Source: Tibeticola sediminis (lineage in GTDB: Bacteria; Pseudomonadota; Gammaproteobacteria; Burkholderiales; Burkholderiaceae_C). Taken from it: a stretch of DNA of 64,000 bases. The position numbers were made by a program, and so were the translations under genes. The stretch spans positions 1-64,000 of the forward strand of contig NZ_RKQL01000002.1 of the NCBI RefSeq assembly GCF_003843835.1, given 5' to 3'. Positions 17,763-25,311 of the stretch are shown here, one piece after another. Under the pieces are notes generated by a model. That model was not told where the DNA came from and did no database searches. It saw only the letters and a list, made by a program, of their open reading frames with translations. Numbering within the stretch: the stretch's first letter is position 1; every line of letters begins with the position of its first letter.

Positions 17763-17997
17763 CCTAAATCCGGCAGTTGACCGCTTTCAGCTCAATGCAA
17801 GTTGTTGATGTCTCAACCGTTTTTGGTGCAAAAGCCGTTCACCGCTTGGGTGAGCGCTGCGCACCCGTTCGAGCCGCCGTCGGGCGCGGGGGCGGCGTTG
17901 CAAATCCTCGCCATGGCGAGCGCCATGGCTGTGGTTTGCGCCTTGCCCGCGCGCCCGATGACGGCCCGCCTGGGCGCGCCCAACTGCCGGATTTAGG
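17763..17997. mobile_element. MITE-like transposon relic with terminal inverted repeats
   Basis: A 235-bp segment bounded by perfect 17-bp inverted repeats, CCTAAATCCGGCAGTTG (17763-17779) and its exact complement at 17981-17997. It is flanked by a 5-bp direct repeat TTCAA (17758-17762 and 17998-18002), the expected target-site duplication. The interior has no transposase frame; it contains an internal palindromic stretch around 17922-17940 (two GCCATGGC copies) and a 12-bp palindrome TGGGCGCGCCCA next to the right end. It would need a transposase in trans. CC-starting ends with 5-bp duplications fit IS1380-type elements, but the family is not established. It fills almost the whole motC-DUF2802 gap. 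Confidence 0.85.
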
Positions 17998-18012
17998 TTC
18001 AAACGCGTAGCC

Positions 18013-18561
18013 ATGGATCCACGGATGTTTTGGGCGGTGCCGATGGCACTGCTGGCGCTGGTGCTGGTGCTGGCGTTGCTGGCCTTGCGGCGGCTCGCTG
18101 CAGAGGCCCTGCGGCAGTCGGAAGAGATTGCGGCGCTGCGCCGCCGGATCGAGTCGACGCCCTCCGAATCGGACAGCGCCGCGACGCCACCGGAATCTGA
18201 GTCGCTGCGCCAGGCGCAGGCTTTTCGTGAACCGGTTTGGCATCCGCAGCCCCTTGGGTCGCCACCGACGCCGGTGCCGAGCGCTGGGCGGGTCGGTGCC
18301 GCGCCTGGGGTCGGCGTCGGGCGGGCCGAACCCAAGGCCGAAGCGGCGGCAGGAGACGCCGTGGCCGGCCCGGTGGGCGACGCCCAGGTCCCGACTGCTG
18401 GGGCTGCGTCACCCGATGCAGCCCTGCTCGAGCAGGAGATGCGTGCCTTGATGGCCCGGCTGGTCGAGCAGGGGCGCTCGGTGCGGGAGATCGCCGCGCT
18501 CGTCGGGCTCAGTGAGGCCGAAGCCGAGTTGATGGTCCGTCTGCACCAAGGCGCACGATGA
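18013..18561 (+). CDS. DUF2802 domain protein of the flagellar operon
   Basis: 182 residues with one N-terminal transmembrane helix (FWAVPMALLALVLVLALLALRRL), a short coiled stretch, a low-complexity Ala/Pro/Gly linker (about residues 55-130) and a C-terminal DUF2802 domain reading LVEQGRSVREIAALVGLSEAEAELMVRLH, which looks like a helix-turn-helix-like fold. Such genes are found in flagellar/chemotaxis operons of Pseudomonas and related bacteria after motCD. Function unknown. It begins 11 bases after the MITE's right target duplication, so its translation signals may have been altered by the insertion. Its stop overlaps fliK by four bases. Confidence 0.75.
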   Translation: MDPRMFWAVPMALLALVLVLALLALRRLAAEALRQSEEIAALRRRIESTPSESDSAATPPESESLRQAQAFREPVWHPQPLGSPPTPVPSAGRVGAAPGVGVGRAEPKAEAAAGDAVAGPVGDAQVPTAGAASPDAALLEQEMRALMARLVEQGRSVREIAALVGLSEAEAELMVRLHQGAR

Positions 18562-19946
18562 GCACCGTTCCGGCCCCGACGCTGCCGCCCACGGGCATCG
18601 GTCAGAGCAACCCAAGCGCGCTCCTCAAAGCCCTGCCGCAACCGGGCTCGGAGCAGCCGGGTCTGGCCGTGCAGCCCGGCGCACGCGTGGTCGCCGAGGT
18701 CGTCGCCCTGCAAGCGCCGGGGCAATGGCTGCTGCGGCTGGGACGGGGCTTGTTTACGGCGGCGGTGCCGGGCGCCTACACGCCGGGTCAGAAGCTCGAC
18801 TTGGTGGTGCTGTCGGAGCGCGGGGGGGCGGAGCCGGGCGTTTCGGTTCAGGTGCCTGGGCGTCCCGTGTCGGGCGCGGCTGTGGCAACGGCGCCGCTGA
18901 CGGTGTTTCTGGCCCGCGTCTCAGACGAGGCGGGGGGGTACGGCAGCCCCGATGGCGCACGGCTTTCTGAGACGGGGCGGTGGATTTCACGCTTGGCGCA
19001 GGGCTCGGACGGCGCCGCCGCGCTGCGCGACCCCCAGCCCATCGTCCCGCAGGGTGCGTTGCCGGACCGCTCGGCCCTGGCGGCGGCGCTCGCGCAGCGC
19101 ATCGAACGCAGTGGCCTCTTCTACGAAAGCCACTTACTCGCCTGGTTCCAGGGGCAGCAGCCCACGGCAGCCTTGCGGCTCGAACCTCAGGCGGCGTTTG
19201 CCAGCAGCGCGGCCGCGCCACCCGCAACGCCGCAAGAGGCCTCCGGCGCAGCGCTTCAAAGCTTCAAAAATGAGAGCAATGAAGCGTCATTTGACGCCGG
19301 CGTCCCGGCCAAAATGCTTGAAAAAGGCCAAGCGCAGGGCGTCGAGGAAGGCCAGCGGGACGCCGGCAGCCCCGACGCCCGTGCCGACACCCGCGCCGCC
19401 ACCCGCGCCGACCTGGCTGCGGGCGCGGCCCGGGCGGACGCGGACGCCCGCGAAACGCTCGCGCCGACGGCCGCGCGGGTGGCGGTCGAGTCGTATCGGG
19501 CGATCCAGGCGCAGCTTCATGTCGATACCGCTTGGCAGGTGCCGCAAGGGCTGCACGGAACGGTGCAGCAGCAACTGGCCCTGCTCGCGCAGCCGGCGCT
19601 CGAGTGGTCGGGATGGGCTTGGCCGGGGCAGCCGATGCGATGGCGCATCGAGCGCGACCAGGGCCGCGCACCCGGCGGCGGCGAGGCGGAGGCGTCATCG
19701 GGCTGGCAGACCCGGCTCGAGCTCGAGCTTCCAACGCTCGGGCCGGTGCAGGCGTGGCTGCGGCTGGGGCCACAGCGTCAACTGGCGATCCGCGTCGAGC
19801 ACGCCCCGGCGGCAGCGGACCGGCTCGAAGCCCATCGGGCAGAGCTCAGTGCGGCATTGGCTGCGTTGGGACTGAGGGTGGATGCGGTCGAGTTGATTGC
19901 GCGTGCCGTCGAGTCGCGCGAGGGCCCGGTCGATGGCGGCGGATGA
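18558..19946 (+). CDS. fliK: Flagellar hook-length control protein FliK
   Basis: Secreted molecular ruler that, once the hook is about 55 nm long, signals FlhB to switch export. 462 residues, Ala-rich, with the C-terminal Flg_hook domain (ELELPTLGPVQAWLRLGPQRQLAIRVEH, then LGLRVDAVELIAR). Around residues 233-258 the composition changes abruptly to Lys/Asn/Glu/Phe (SFKNESNEASFDAG): this is where a copy of the dispersed repeat described at 19254-19326 has become part of the reading frame. An Asp/Ala/Arg repeat-like run (ADTRAATRADLAAGAARADADARE) follows. It overlaps the next gene by 14 bases. Confidence 0.85.
   Translation: MSTVPAPTLPPTGIGQSNPSALLKALPQPGSEQPGLAVQPGARVVAEVVALQAPGQWLLRLGRGLFTAAVPGAYTPGQKLDLVVLSERGGAEPGVSVQVPGRPVSGAAVATAPLTVFLARVSDEAGGYGSPDGARLSETGRWISRLAQGSDGAAALRDPQPIVPQGALPDRSALAAALAQRIERSGLFYESHLLAWFQGQQPTAALRLEPQAAFASSAAAPPATPQEASGAALQSFKNESNEASFDAGVPAKMLEKGQAQGVEEGQRDAGSPDARADTRAATRADLAAGAARADADARETLAPTAARVAVESYRAIQAQLHVDTAWQVPQGLHGTVQQQLALLAQPALEWSGWAWPGQPMRWRIERDQGRAPGGGEAEASSGWQTRLELELPTLGPVQAWLRLGPQRQLAIRVEHAPAAADRLEAHRAELSAALAALGLRVDAVELIARAVESREGPVDGGG
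19254..19326 (-). repeat. Dispersed repeat copy 1 (inside fliK)
   Basis: Read on the minus strand this segment matches the copy at 63441-63502: both have TTTCAAGC or TTCAAGC, a TTTTGGCCGG block, then GCCGGCGTCAAATG exactly, then a GCT-T-TCA tail. It also matches the copy at 29878-29952 through GCCGGCGT and TTGCTCT. It is in frame within fliK and contributes about 25 residues. Confidence 0.65.
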
Positions 19947-20238
19947 ACCCGAGCCGCGTCGGCCGCCGCAGGCCGTCGCGCTGGCGTACGAGGAGGGGGC
20001 GGACCCTGCGCCGCGGGTGGTGGCCAAAGGGCAGGGCTACCTGGCTGAAGCCCTCATTGCCCGCGCCCGGGAAGCGGGGGTGTATGTGCACCGCTCGCCG
20101 CAGCTGCTGCAGCTGCTCATGCAGGTCGATCTCGACAGCCAGATCCCCCCGGAGCTGTACCAGGCGGTCGCCGAACTGCTCGCCTGGCTGTGGCGGCTCG
20201 AGCACGAGGACGCGGCGGAGGCTTCCACACCCCCGTGA
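19933..20238 (+). CDS. FlhB C-terminal domain paralogue
   Basis: 101-residue soluble protein equivalent to the cytoplasmic domain of FlhB/YscU-type export switch proteins: PPQAVALAYEEGADPAPRVVAKGQGYLAEALIARAREAGVYVHRSPQLLQLLMQVDLDSQIPPELYQAVAELLAWLWRL. The region upstream of the autocleavage site and the NPTH motif itself are absent (PPQAVALAYE stands where NPTHFAVALAY would be), so it resembles the post-cleavage half. Start at 19933 overlaps the end of fliK, implying coupled translation. By context it may modulate substrate switching together with FliK and FlhB. Confidence 0.8.
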   Translation: MAADEPEPRRPPQAVALAYEEGADPAPRVVAKGQGYLAEALIARAREAGVYVHRSPQLLQLLMQVDLDSQIPPELYQAVAELLAWLWRLEHEDAAEASTPP

Positions 20239-20275
20239 TGTCGCCGTCATGCATCCATGATGCGCAGCGGCGACA
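20239..20275 (+). promoter_or_regulatory. Nested stem-loop between the FlhB paralogue and the diguanylate cyclase
   Basis: TGTCGCCG (20239-20246) pairs with CGGCGACA (20268-20275), and inside it TCATG (20247-20251) pairs with CATGA (20256-20260). No T tract follows, so it is not a classical terminator; it could attenuate or stabilise the transcript between the flagellar operon and the cyclase gene. Confidence 0.35.
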
Positions 20276-20305
20276 ATAGAAGCAACGACCGCTCGCTTCC
20301 TCGCC

Positions 20306-21940
20306 ATGGACCAACCCACGATCAACGTCGCTGAAATCGCGCGGCAGACGCTGCGGCAGCTTGCCAGCCGCGGCTTGCCCCCGACACCGGAAAACTATGC
20401 GGCCCTCTTTGCCGAGCTCTCCGGCAGCCGCCCCGAGCACGCCGTATCGCGCGCGCCTCGTGACCGGACCTCTGAGGCAGCAGCGCCCGCCGGCCTGGAA
20501 CTGGGTCGGCTGGTGCTCGACCTGCTCCATGAGTGGGAGCGATCCCAAGCGGGTCTGAGCCAGCTGCACAAGCGGCAGGCGTTGGCGAATTTGGCCGCCA
20601 AAGCCCCGGCGATGGGGGTGTTGCCTTGGCTCGCGAGCCTGGCCGACCTCGTGCAGCATTGGGCCGCCTTGCCGGCGCGCCAGCCGCTCTCTGGGGCGGA
20701 GCCCTCGGAGCCCGCGCCGCTCGATGCGGCCGAAGGCGGTGCGGCGGGCGCGTGGCGACGCCTCTGGACGCAAAGCCTGCGCTATGGCCTGCTGCCGTAC
20801 TGCCGGGACGAATCGATCAAGGCGCGCGCCCGCGAACTGCTCGCGGCTTCGGAGGATGGCTCTGCCGACTTGGACGCGCTGACCGCCCAGGCGCGTGAGC
20901 TCTGGATCCATTGGGAGCGGGTGCAGGAAGAAACCGCGTCCGTGGTCGAGGGGCTCATGGGGCTCGTCGACCTCATGCTCGATCATCTGGTCGACTGGCT
21001 CGGGCCCGACGACCGCGCGGCGGCGCAGGTTCAGCTCATCCACGGGCTGCTGCACGAAGCACTCAACCCCGAGCACATCGACCGCGCTCGTGAGGTGTTC
21101 AAGGAGCTCGTCTACCAGCAGGGCGTCGCGAAGAAGAGCGGCGACGATGCGCGGGAGGCGGCCAAGGCGCTCATCAGCCTCGTCGTGCGCAGCCTTGCCG
21201 AGTTTGCCGACCAAAGCGCGCGCACCAATGAAAGCCTGGCTCAAGACCTCGCTCGGCTCGAGCAGAGCGAAGATTGGGACGAGATCCGCAGCATCGTCCA
21301 AGACGTGTTGCTGCGCGGTCGTGAACTGCACAGCGGCAGCGCGGCGCTCGGGGCCCAGCTCGAGCAGGCGCGCCAGGAAGCCGCAGCCGCGCAGGCACGC
21401 ATCGAGGCGCTGGAGCAGGAACTGCAGCAAGCCAGCGTCAAGTTGCAGGAAGACCCACTGACCGGCGCGCTCAACCGCCGCGGGCTCGATCAGGCCTTCG
21501 CGCGCGAGACGGCGCGGGCGGCCCGGTCGGGTACGCCGCTCTCGGTGGCGCTGCTCGATCTCGATCATTTCAAGGCGATCAACGACCACTACGGCCACGA
21601 CTTTGGCGATCAAGTCTTGCGCGCCTTGGTCGACCTGTCCCGGCGGCTGATGCGCCCGACCGACCTGATCGCGCGAATCGGCGGGGAGGAATTCCTCATC
21701 CTCCTGCCCGACGCCGACGCCGCGCGCGCGCATCGGGCCTTGAGCCGACTGCTGCAGGCTTTTCGCACCCAACGCCTCACCGATCCGGGCACCGGCCGCC
21801 GCGTGGAAGTCAGCTTCAGCGCCGGCGTTGCCGAGTGGTGTGTGGGCGAATCCTTCACCCACCTCTATCGCCGCGTCGATGCCGCCTTGCTGCGCGCCAA
21901 AGCCGCCGGGCGTCAACGCGTCGAACTGGCCGAGCCCTAG
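20306..21940 (+). CDS. Diguanylate cyclase (GGDEF protein)
   Basis: 544-residue soluble protein that should make c-di-GMP from two GTP. The C-terminal GGDEF domain (about residues 385-540) has DPLTGALNRRGLDQAF, LLDLDHFKAINDHYGHDFGDQVL and the active site RIGGEEFLILLP; an inhibitory RxxD site (RPTD) lies five residues before it. The N-terminal 370 residues are helical, with a heptad-like stretch just before the cyclase (EQARQEAAAAQARIEALEQELQQASVKLQ) likely forming a dimerising coiled coil; no known sensor fold is evident. The start, MDQPTINVAEIARQTLRQLASRGLPPTPENYAALF, resembles the N-terminus of other betaproteobacterial cyclases. Its TAG stop shares CTAG with the opposing gene. Confidence 0.9.
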   Translation: MDQPTINVAEIARQTLRQLASRGLPPTPENYAALFAELSGSRPEHAVSRAPRDRTSEAAAPAGLELGRLVLDLLHEWERSQAGLSQLHKRQALANLAAKAPAMGVLPWLASLADLVQHWAALPARQPLSGAEPSEPAPLDAAEGGAAGAWRRLWTQSLRYGLLPYCRDESIKARARELLAASEDGSADLDALTAQARELWIHWERVQEETASVVEGLMGLVDLMLDHLVDWLGPDDRAAAQVQLIHGLLHEALNPEHIDRAREVFKELVYQQGVAKKSGDDAREAAKALISLVVRSLAEFADQSARTNESLAQDLARLEQSEDWDEIRSIVQDVLLRGRELHSGSAALGAQLEQARQEAAAAQARIEALEQELQQASVKLQEDPLTGALNRRGLDQAFARETARAARSGTPLSVALLDLDHFKAINDHYGHDFGDQVLRALVDLSRRLMRPTDLIARIGGEEFLILLPDADAARAHRALSRLLQAFRTQRLTDPGTGRRVEVSFSAGVAEWCVGESFTHLYRRVDAALLRAKAAGRQRVELAEP

Positions 21941-24891
21941 GCTGAGCGTTCATGCGCCCGTTCGCGCTGGCGCAGCACCCAATCGTGGGCAACGCGGCCC
22001 AGGGCGGTTTGGGGCGTCAGCCGCTCCGGGGAGAGCGAGAACTGGCCGAGCCAGGCGCTCACCGCGTCGGCGTCCATCGGCCGCGCGAGGCCATAGCCTT
22101 GGCCGGCGTCGGCTCCGAGGATCGCGGCGGCTTCGATCAGGTCGGGCGTCTCGAGGCCCTCGACCACCACCCACAAGCCCAGGTTGTGGGCGAGCTGAAT
22201 CAAGGCGCCGATGAAACCCAGCGCGCGCGCCGGGTCGCGATGCGCCTCGCGCACCAAGCCTTGGTCGATCTTGACGGTGTGAAACGGCAAGGTGCGCAGC
22301 CGAACCAGGCTGGAATAACCGCTGCCCAGGTCGTCCATGGCGAGCCGCACGCCGGTGGCGGCGAGTTGGGCCACGGCTTCGTCTCGTCCGGCGGCATCGT
22401 CGAATTCCGCGTCCTCGAGCAGTTCGATCAGCAGCCGCTCGGCCTCCAGCCCGTGCTGCGCGAGAGCCGAGCTTACCCAATCGGGGCACTCGGGCAACAG
22501 CAGCACCTCGACCGGCAGGTTGACGCTCAGCTTGAGGGTGTGCCCTTCGCGCTGCCAGGACGCTACGCGCGCGAGGGCCAGCTCGAGTCCATGCCGGAAC
22601 AGCCGCACCAGTTCGGCGCGCCCGAGCCAGGGCAGGAAGCGGCCGGGCGGCAGCACGCTGCCGTCGGCCAGCCGCAGCCGGGCCAGCGCCTCCATTTGGT
22701 AGGGCAGTCCGGTGCGCAGGTCGACGATGGGCTGCATCTGCATCACGAGGCCGCTGCCAAAGAGCGCGGTGCGCCAATGGCGACGCTCGCCGACCGGCAC
22801 CGGGTCGAGCGTGCGCGCGGGCTCTTGCCGGCGGTTCCAGCCGCGCGCGAGCGTCTGCCCGAGGCGCTCGATGAAGCTGCGTGCGACCGGGTTTTCGAAC
22901 ATGCCGGGGTAGGCGCCGTAGAGCGCCAGCACCCCCGTGATGCGTCCGCTCGGATCGGAAAGCGGAACCGCCGCGGCACTGCGAATGCCGACGTCAAGCA
23001 AGGCGTCCCGCCAAGGGGACTGGGCCCCGTCCTTGGCGACGCTCGCGAGCGTGACCGTGCGCTCGGTCATCCAAGCGGTGGACACCACCCCGGCATAGCC
23101 CGGGTCGCCTTCATGCAGGCTGGGCACGACGAGGGAGCCCAGACGTCGCTTGATGGCCGCGATCAAAGGCGTCGCCTGCGACGCCACCTCGACCACGAAG
23201 CGCCCCTGGACGTCGGGTGCTGTGATTCCCGCCGTGACCATACCGGGCAGTTCGGTGACGGCTTCCAGTGCATCCTGCAGATATTCCATGCCAGGTGAAG
23301 GATGCCGCTGCTGCGCTTCGAGTTGATACAGCAGGTCGTTGTAGCGGGTTCGAATCTCTTGGGCACCGTCGAGTTGCCATTCCAATTCGGTTTGCAAGCG
23401 CAGGCTCACGAGATGCGCGAGCGTGCGCCGCTCCGCCGCGGGCAAAGGCAGGTGACTGATCAAGCCCCGAAGCTGCTGGGCATAAAAACCCAGCGAACGC
23501 ACGAAGGTCCGCGTGGGCATGCCGACGAGCGCATGCGTGCGGCCCACTTGGCGCGAGCGCTCCTGATGTTCACGCACGTTCAGGTCCGGCGTCAGGATGT
23601 ATTGGAGGTGCTGGATGAGCTGCTGCGCGGCATGCGCTTGTTCCGCTTCGGTCAGGTGCGCGAGCACCGGCGCGGCGGACGCGTCGTTGGCAATCAGGGC
23701 ATAAAAGCGCGCCGAGAGGCTTTCCAGAACCGGACTCAGGCTCGGCTGTGCCCGCTGCAAAGCCGCTTGCGCGGCGGCGCCATAGGCCGCCGTGGTGGTC
23801 AGATCGGGCTCCGGGGGTTCGAGCGCCTGCGCGAGCGTGGCGGTCCAAACCCAGCAGTGGGGGCCACCGCCCTTGTTTCGCTTCGCCAGCAAAAAAGCCT
23901 CGCCCGCACGGCGCAGCAGCGTGTCGGCGTCGCGGCCGTCGGCCGGAAAGCGCACCAGCCCGACGCTCGCGGTCAGCCGGACCGGCTCTGCCGGGCCCAG
24001 CGGGTCGTTCCCGAGCGGCACGCGCAGATCGAATTCGCCCAGGGTGCGCTCGAGCGTATCGGTCGGAGGTTCGCCTTCGAGCACCACGTTGAATTCGTCC
24101 CCGCTCGGTCGCGCGACGAGGGCATGGGCGCCGAGCCGCTGTTGCAGCACCTCAGCCACCTGGCGCAGACAGGCATCACCCGTCGCGCGGCCATGACGAT
24201 CGTTGACGGCACGGAAGTCATCGAGGTCGAGCCGCGCGATCGTCAGCGGGGTGCCCGCTTGCGCGGCCGCGGCGAGGCGTTCGTTCAGGGCCTCTTCGAA
24301 GCCCAGGCGGTTGCACACGCCGGTCAGCGGGTCGCGCCGGGCCTGCGCGCGCAGCCGATCCTGCAGCGGCTCACCCTCGGCCTCGAGTTCGGCCAGCCGA
24401 AACAGCGTTCCCGCGAGCGAAGCGGCGAATTCCAGCAGTGCCTGAGCCTCGGGCGTGGGAGCTCCGGGCTCGGTTGAGGTCAGGGCAAACGTGCCGGCGA
24501 CGACATCGCCACACCAGACCGGCCAGCTCCAGCAGGAATGGAGGTTCCAGGCTTCGGCCACCGGCCGCCGGTCGTCCCAGCGCGGATCGTGATCGATCTC
24601 AGCGACAAGGCTTGGCTGCTGCAAAAACACGGCGCTGCCGCAAGAGCCCGAGCAAGGCCCCGGCTCGAGCCCGTCCAACATGGCCCGCAAAGCCGTCGGG
24701 GCCGAGGGCGCCGCAAACACATGCAAGCGGCCGTCGCGTTCGAGCCGCATGATGCTCGCGATGCGGCCCGGCACCAGCACCTCGGCCGATCGGCACAACT
24801 GTTCCGCGAGCATGGTCGGGGATAGTCCCTTGGCGATCCCTTCGAGAATTTGGGTCGTGAGCGAGAGAAACGAGGCGGTGCTGGGGTTCAC
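21937..24891 (-). CDS. GAF-GGDEF-globin-like-GAF-EAL c-di-GMP phosphodiesterase
   Basis: 984-residue soluble signalling protein. Order: GAF (about 40-175, with PGPCSGSCGSAVFLQQPSLV), GGDEF (about 190-350), a globin-coupled-sensor-like helical domain (about 365-530), a second GAF (about 545-690) and EAL (about 715-960). The cyclase site is degenerate (RPSGDEF, first Gly lost; no RxxD), so cyclase activity is doubtful. The EAL domain keeps MEALARLR, the Asn of LSVNLP, ELLEDAEF, MDDLGSGYSS, VKIDQGLV and VVEGLET, so phosphodiesterase activity is likely. In the globin-like part QVGRTHALVGMPTRTFVRSLGFY resembles the proximal-His region of heme sensors. GTG start: it overlaps the upstream stop as GTGA. 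Confidence 0.85.
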   Translation of the reverse strand: MNPSTASFLSLTTQILEGIAKGLSPTMLAEQLCRSAEVLVPGRIASIMRLERDGRLHVFAAPSAPTALRAMLDGLEPGPCSGSCGSAVFLQQPSLVAEIDHDPRWDDRRPVAEAWNLHSCWSWPVWCGDVVAGTFALTSTEPGAPTPEAQALLEFAASLAGTLFRLAELEAEGEPLQDRLRAQARRDPLTGVCNRLGFEEALNERLAAAAQAGTPLTIARLDLDDFRAVNDRHGRATGDACLRQVAEVLQQRLGAHALVARPSGDEFNVVLEGEPPTDTLERTLGEFDLRVPLGNDPLGPAEPVRLTASVGLVRFPADGRDADTLLRRAGEAFLLAKRNKGGGPHCWVWTATLAQALEPPEPDLTTTAAYGAAAQAALQRAQPSLSPVLESLSARFYALIANDASAAPVLAHLTEAEQAHAAQQLIQHLQYILTPDLNVREHQERSRQVGRTHALVGMPTRTFVRSLGFYAQQLRGLISHLPLPAAERRTLAHLVSLRLQTELEWQLDGAQEIRTRYNDLLYQLEAQQRHPSPGMEYLQDALEAVTELPGMVTAGITAPDVQGRFVVEVASQATPLIAAIKRRLGSLVVPSLHEGDPGYAGVVSTAWMTERTVTLASVAKDGAQSPWRDALLDVGIRSAAAVPLSDPSGRITGVLALYGAYPGMFENPVARSFIERLGQTLARGWNRRQEPARTLDPVPVGERRHWRTALFGSGLVMQMQPIVDLRTGLPYQMEALARLRLADGSVLPPGRFLPWLGRAELVRLFRHGLELALARVASWQREGHTLKLSVNLPVEVLLLPECPDWVSSALAQHGLEAERLLIELLEDAEFDDAAGRDEAVAQLAATGVRLAMDDLGSGYSSLVRLRTLPFHTVKIDQGLVREAHRDPARALGFIGALIQLAHNLGLWVVVEGLETPDLIEAAAILGADAGQGYGLARPMDADAVSAWLGQFSLSPERLTPQTALGRVAHDWVLRQRERAHERSA

Positions 24892-25310
24892 GGATGGACT
24901 CCCGAGAGATGCGCTCCGGCGCGTTTGACCACCTGTACGGTCACGACCCACACGCGGTGTTGCTGTTCTTCGGCGCGGGTGCCGGTCCGGCTGTCGACGA
25001 CTTTGCCAAACAGATCAACCGCGGGCACGTCGCCGACGGCTTCGATTTCGACCATCACGGGGCTGTTCCGTTCAAACGCGACGTTGGTCAGCAAGACCAC
25101 ACGGCCATCCTCATATTCGGCGGTCATCATGGCCCGATCCGGCCGGGGGTTTTCGCTCCAGCCGCGGTGGATGAGCACGCGCTGCGGCCGTCTCAAGCCC
25201 CGATTTTCCAGGCGCAAACCTTCAGTCTGGGCCATCAAGGCTTGGATGCGCGGGTCGTCCCATTTCACATCGACCATGCCATCGGTGGGGTCGAGCGGTT
25301 TGCGGCTCAT
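24888..25310 (-). CDS. Small unknown protein within the c-di-GMP operon
   Basis: 140-residue protein I do not recognise. It is predicted mostly beta strand in its middle (RPQRVLIHRGW, RAMMTAEYEDGRVVLLTNVAFERNSPVMVEIEAVGDVPAVDLFGKVVDSR, HRVWVVTVQVVKR). It could be a divergent PilZ-like barrel, but the RxxxR and DxSxxG c-di-GMP signatures are not present. It is placed between two giant paralogous GGDEF/EAL proteins: its ATG lies one base after the upstream stop, and its TGA overlaps the downstream GTG. Such tight coupling argues for a joint complex or regulatory role. A much longer frame to 25502 is open but would overlap the upstream gene. Confidence 0.6.
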   Translation of the reverse strand: MSRKPLDPTDGMVDVKWDDPRIQALMAQTEGLRLENRGLRRPQRVLIHRGWSENPRPDRAMMTAEYEDGRVVLLTNVAFERNSPVMVEIEAVGDVPAVDLFGKVVDSRTGTRAEEQQHRVWVVTVQVVKRAGAHLSGVHP

Positions 25311-25311
25311 G

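Noticed and set aside
17802-17996. 64-codon frame within the MITE
   Set aside because: Runs into the right terminal inverted repeat and shows no resemblance to a transposase; treated as chance.
18237-19273. CRISPR-like or tandem repeats in the Ala/Pro-rich linkers of the DUF2802 protein and FliK
   Set aside because: Only low-complexity codon repetition; no regular repeat-spacer structure. No CRISPR arrays, tRNAs or rRNAs were seen in the window.
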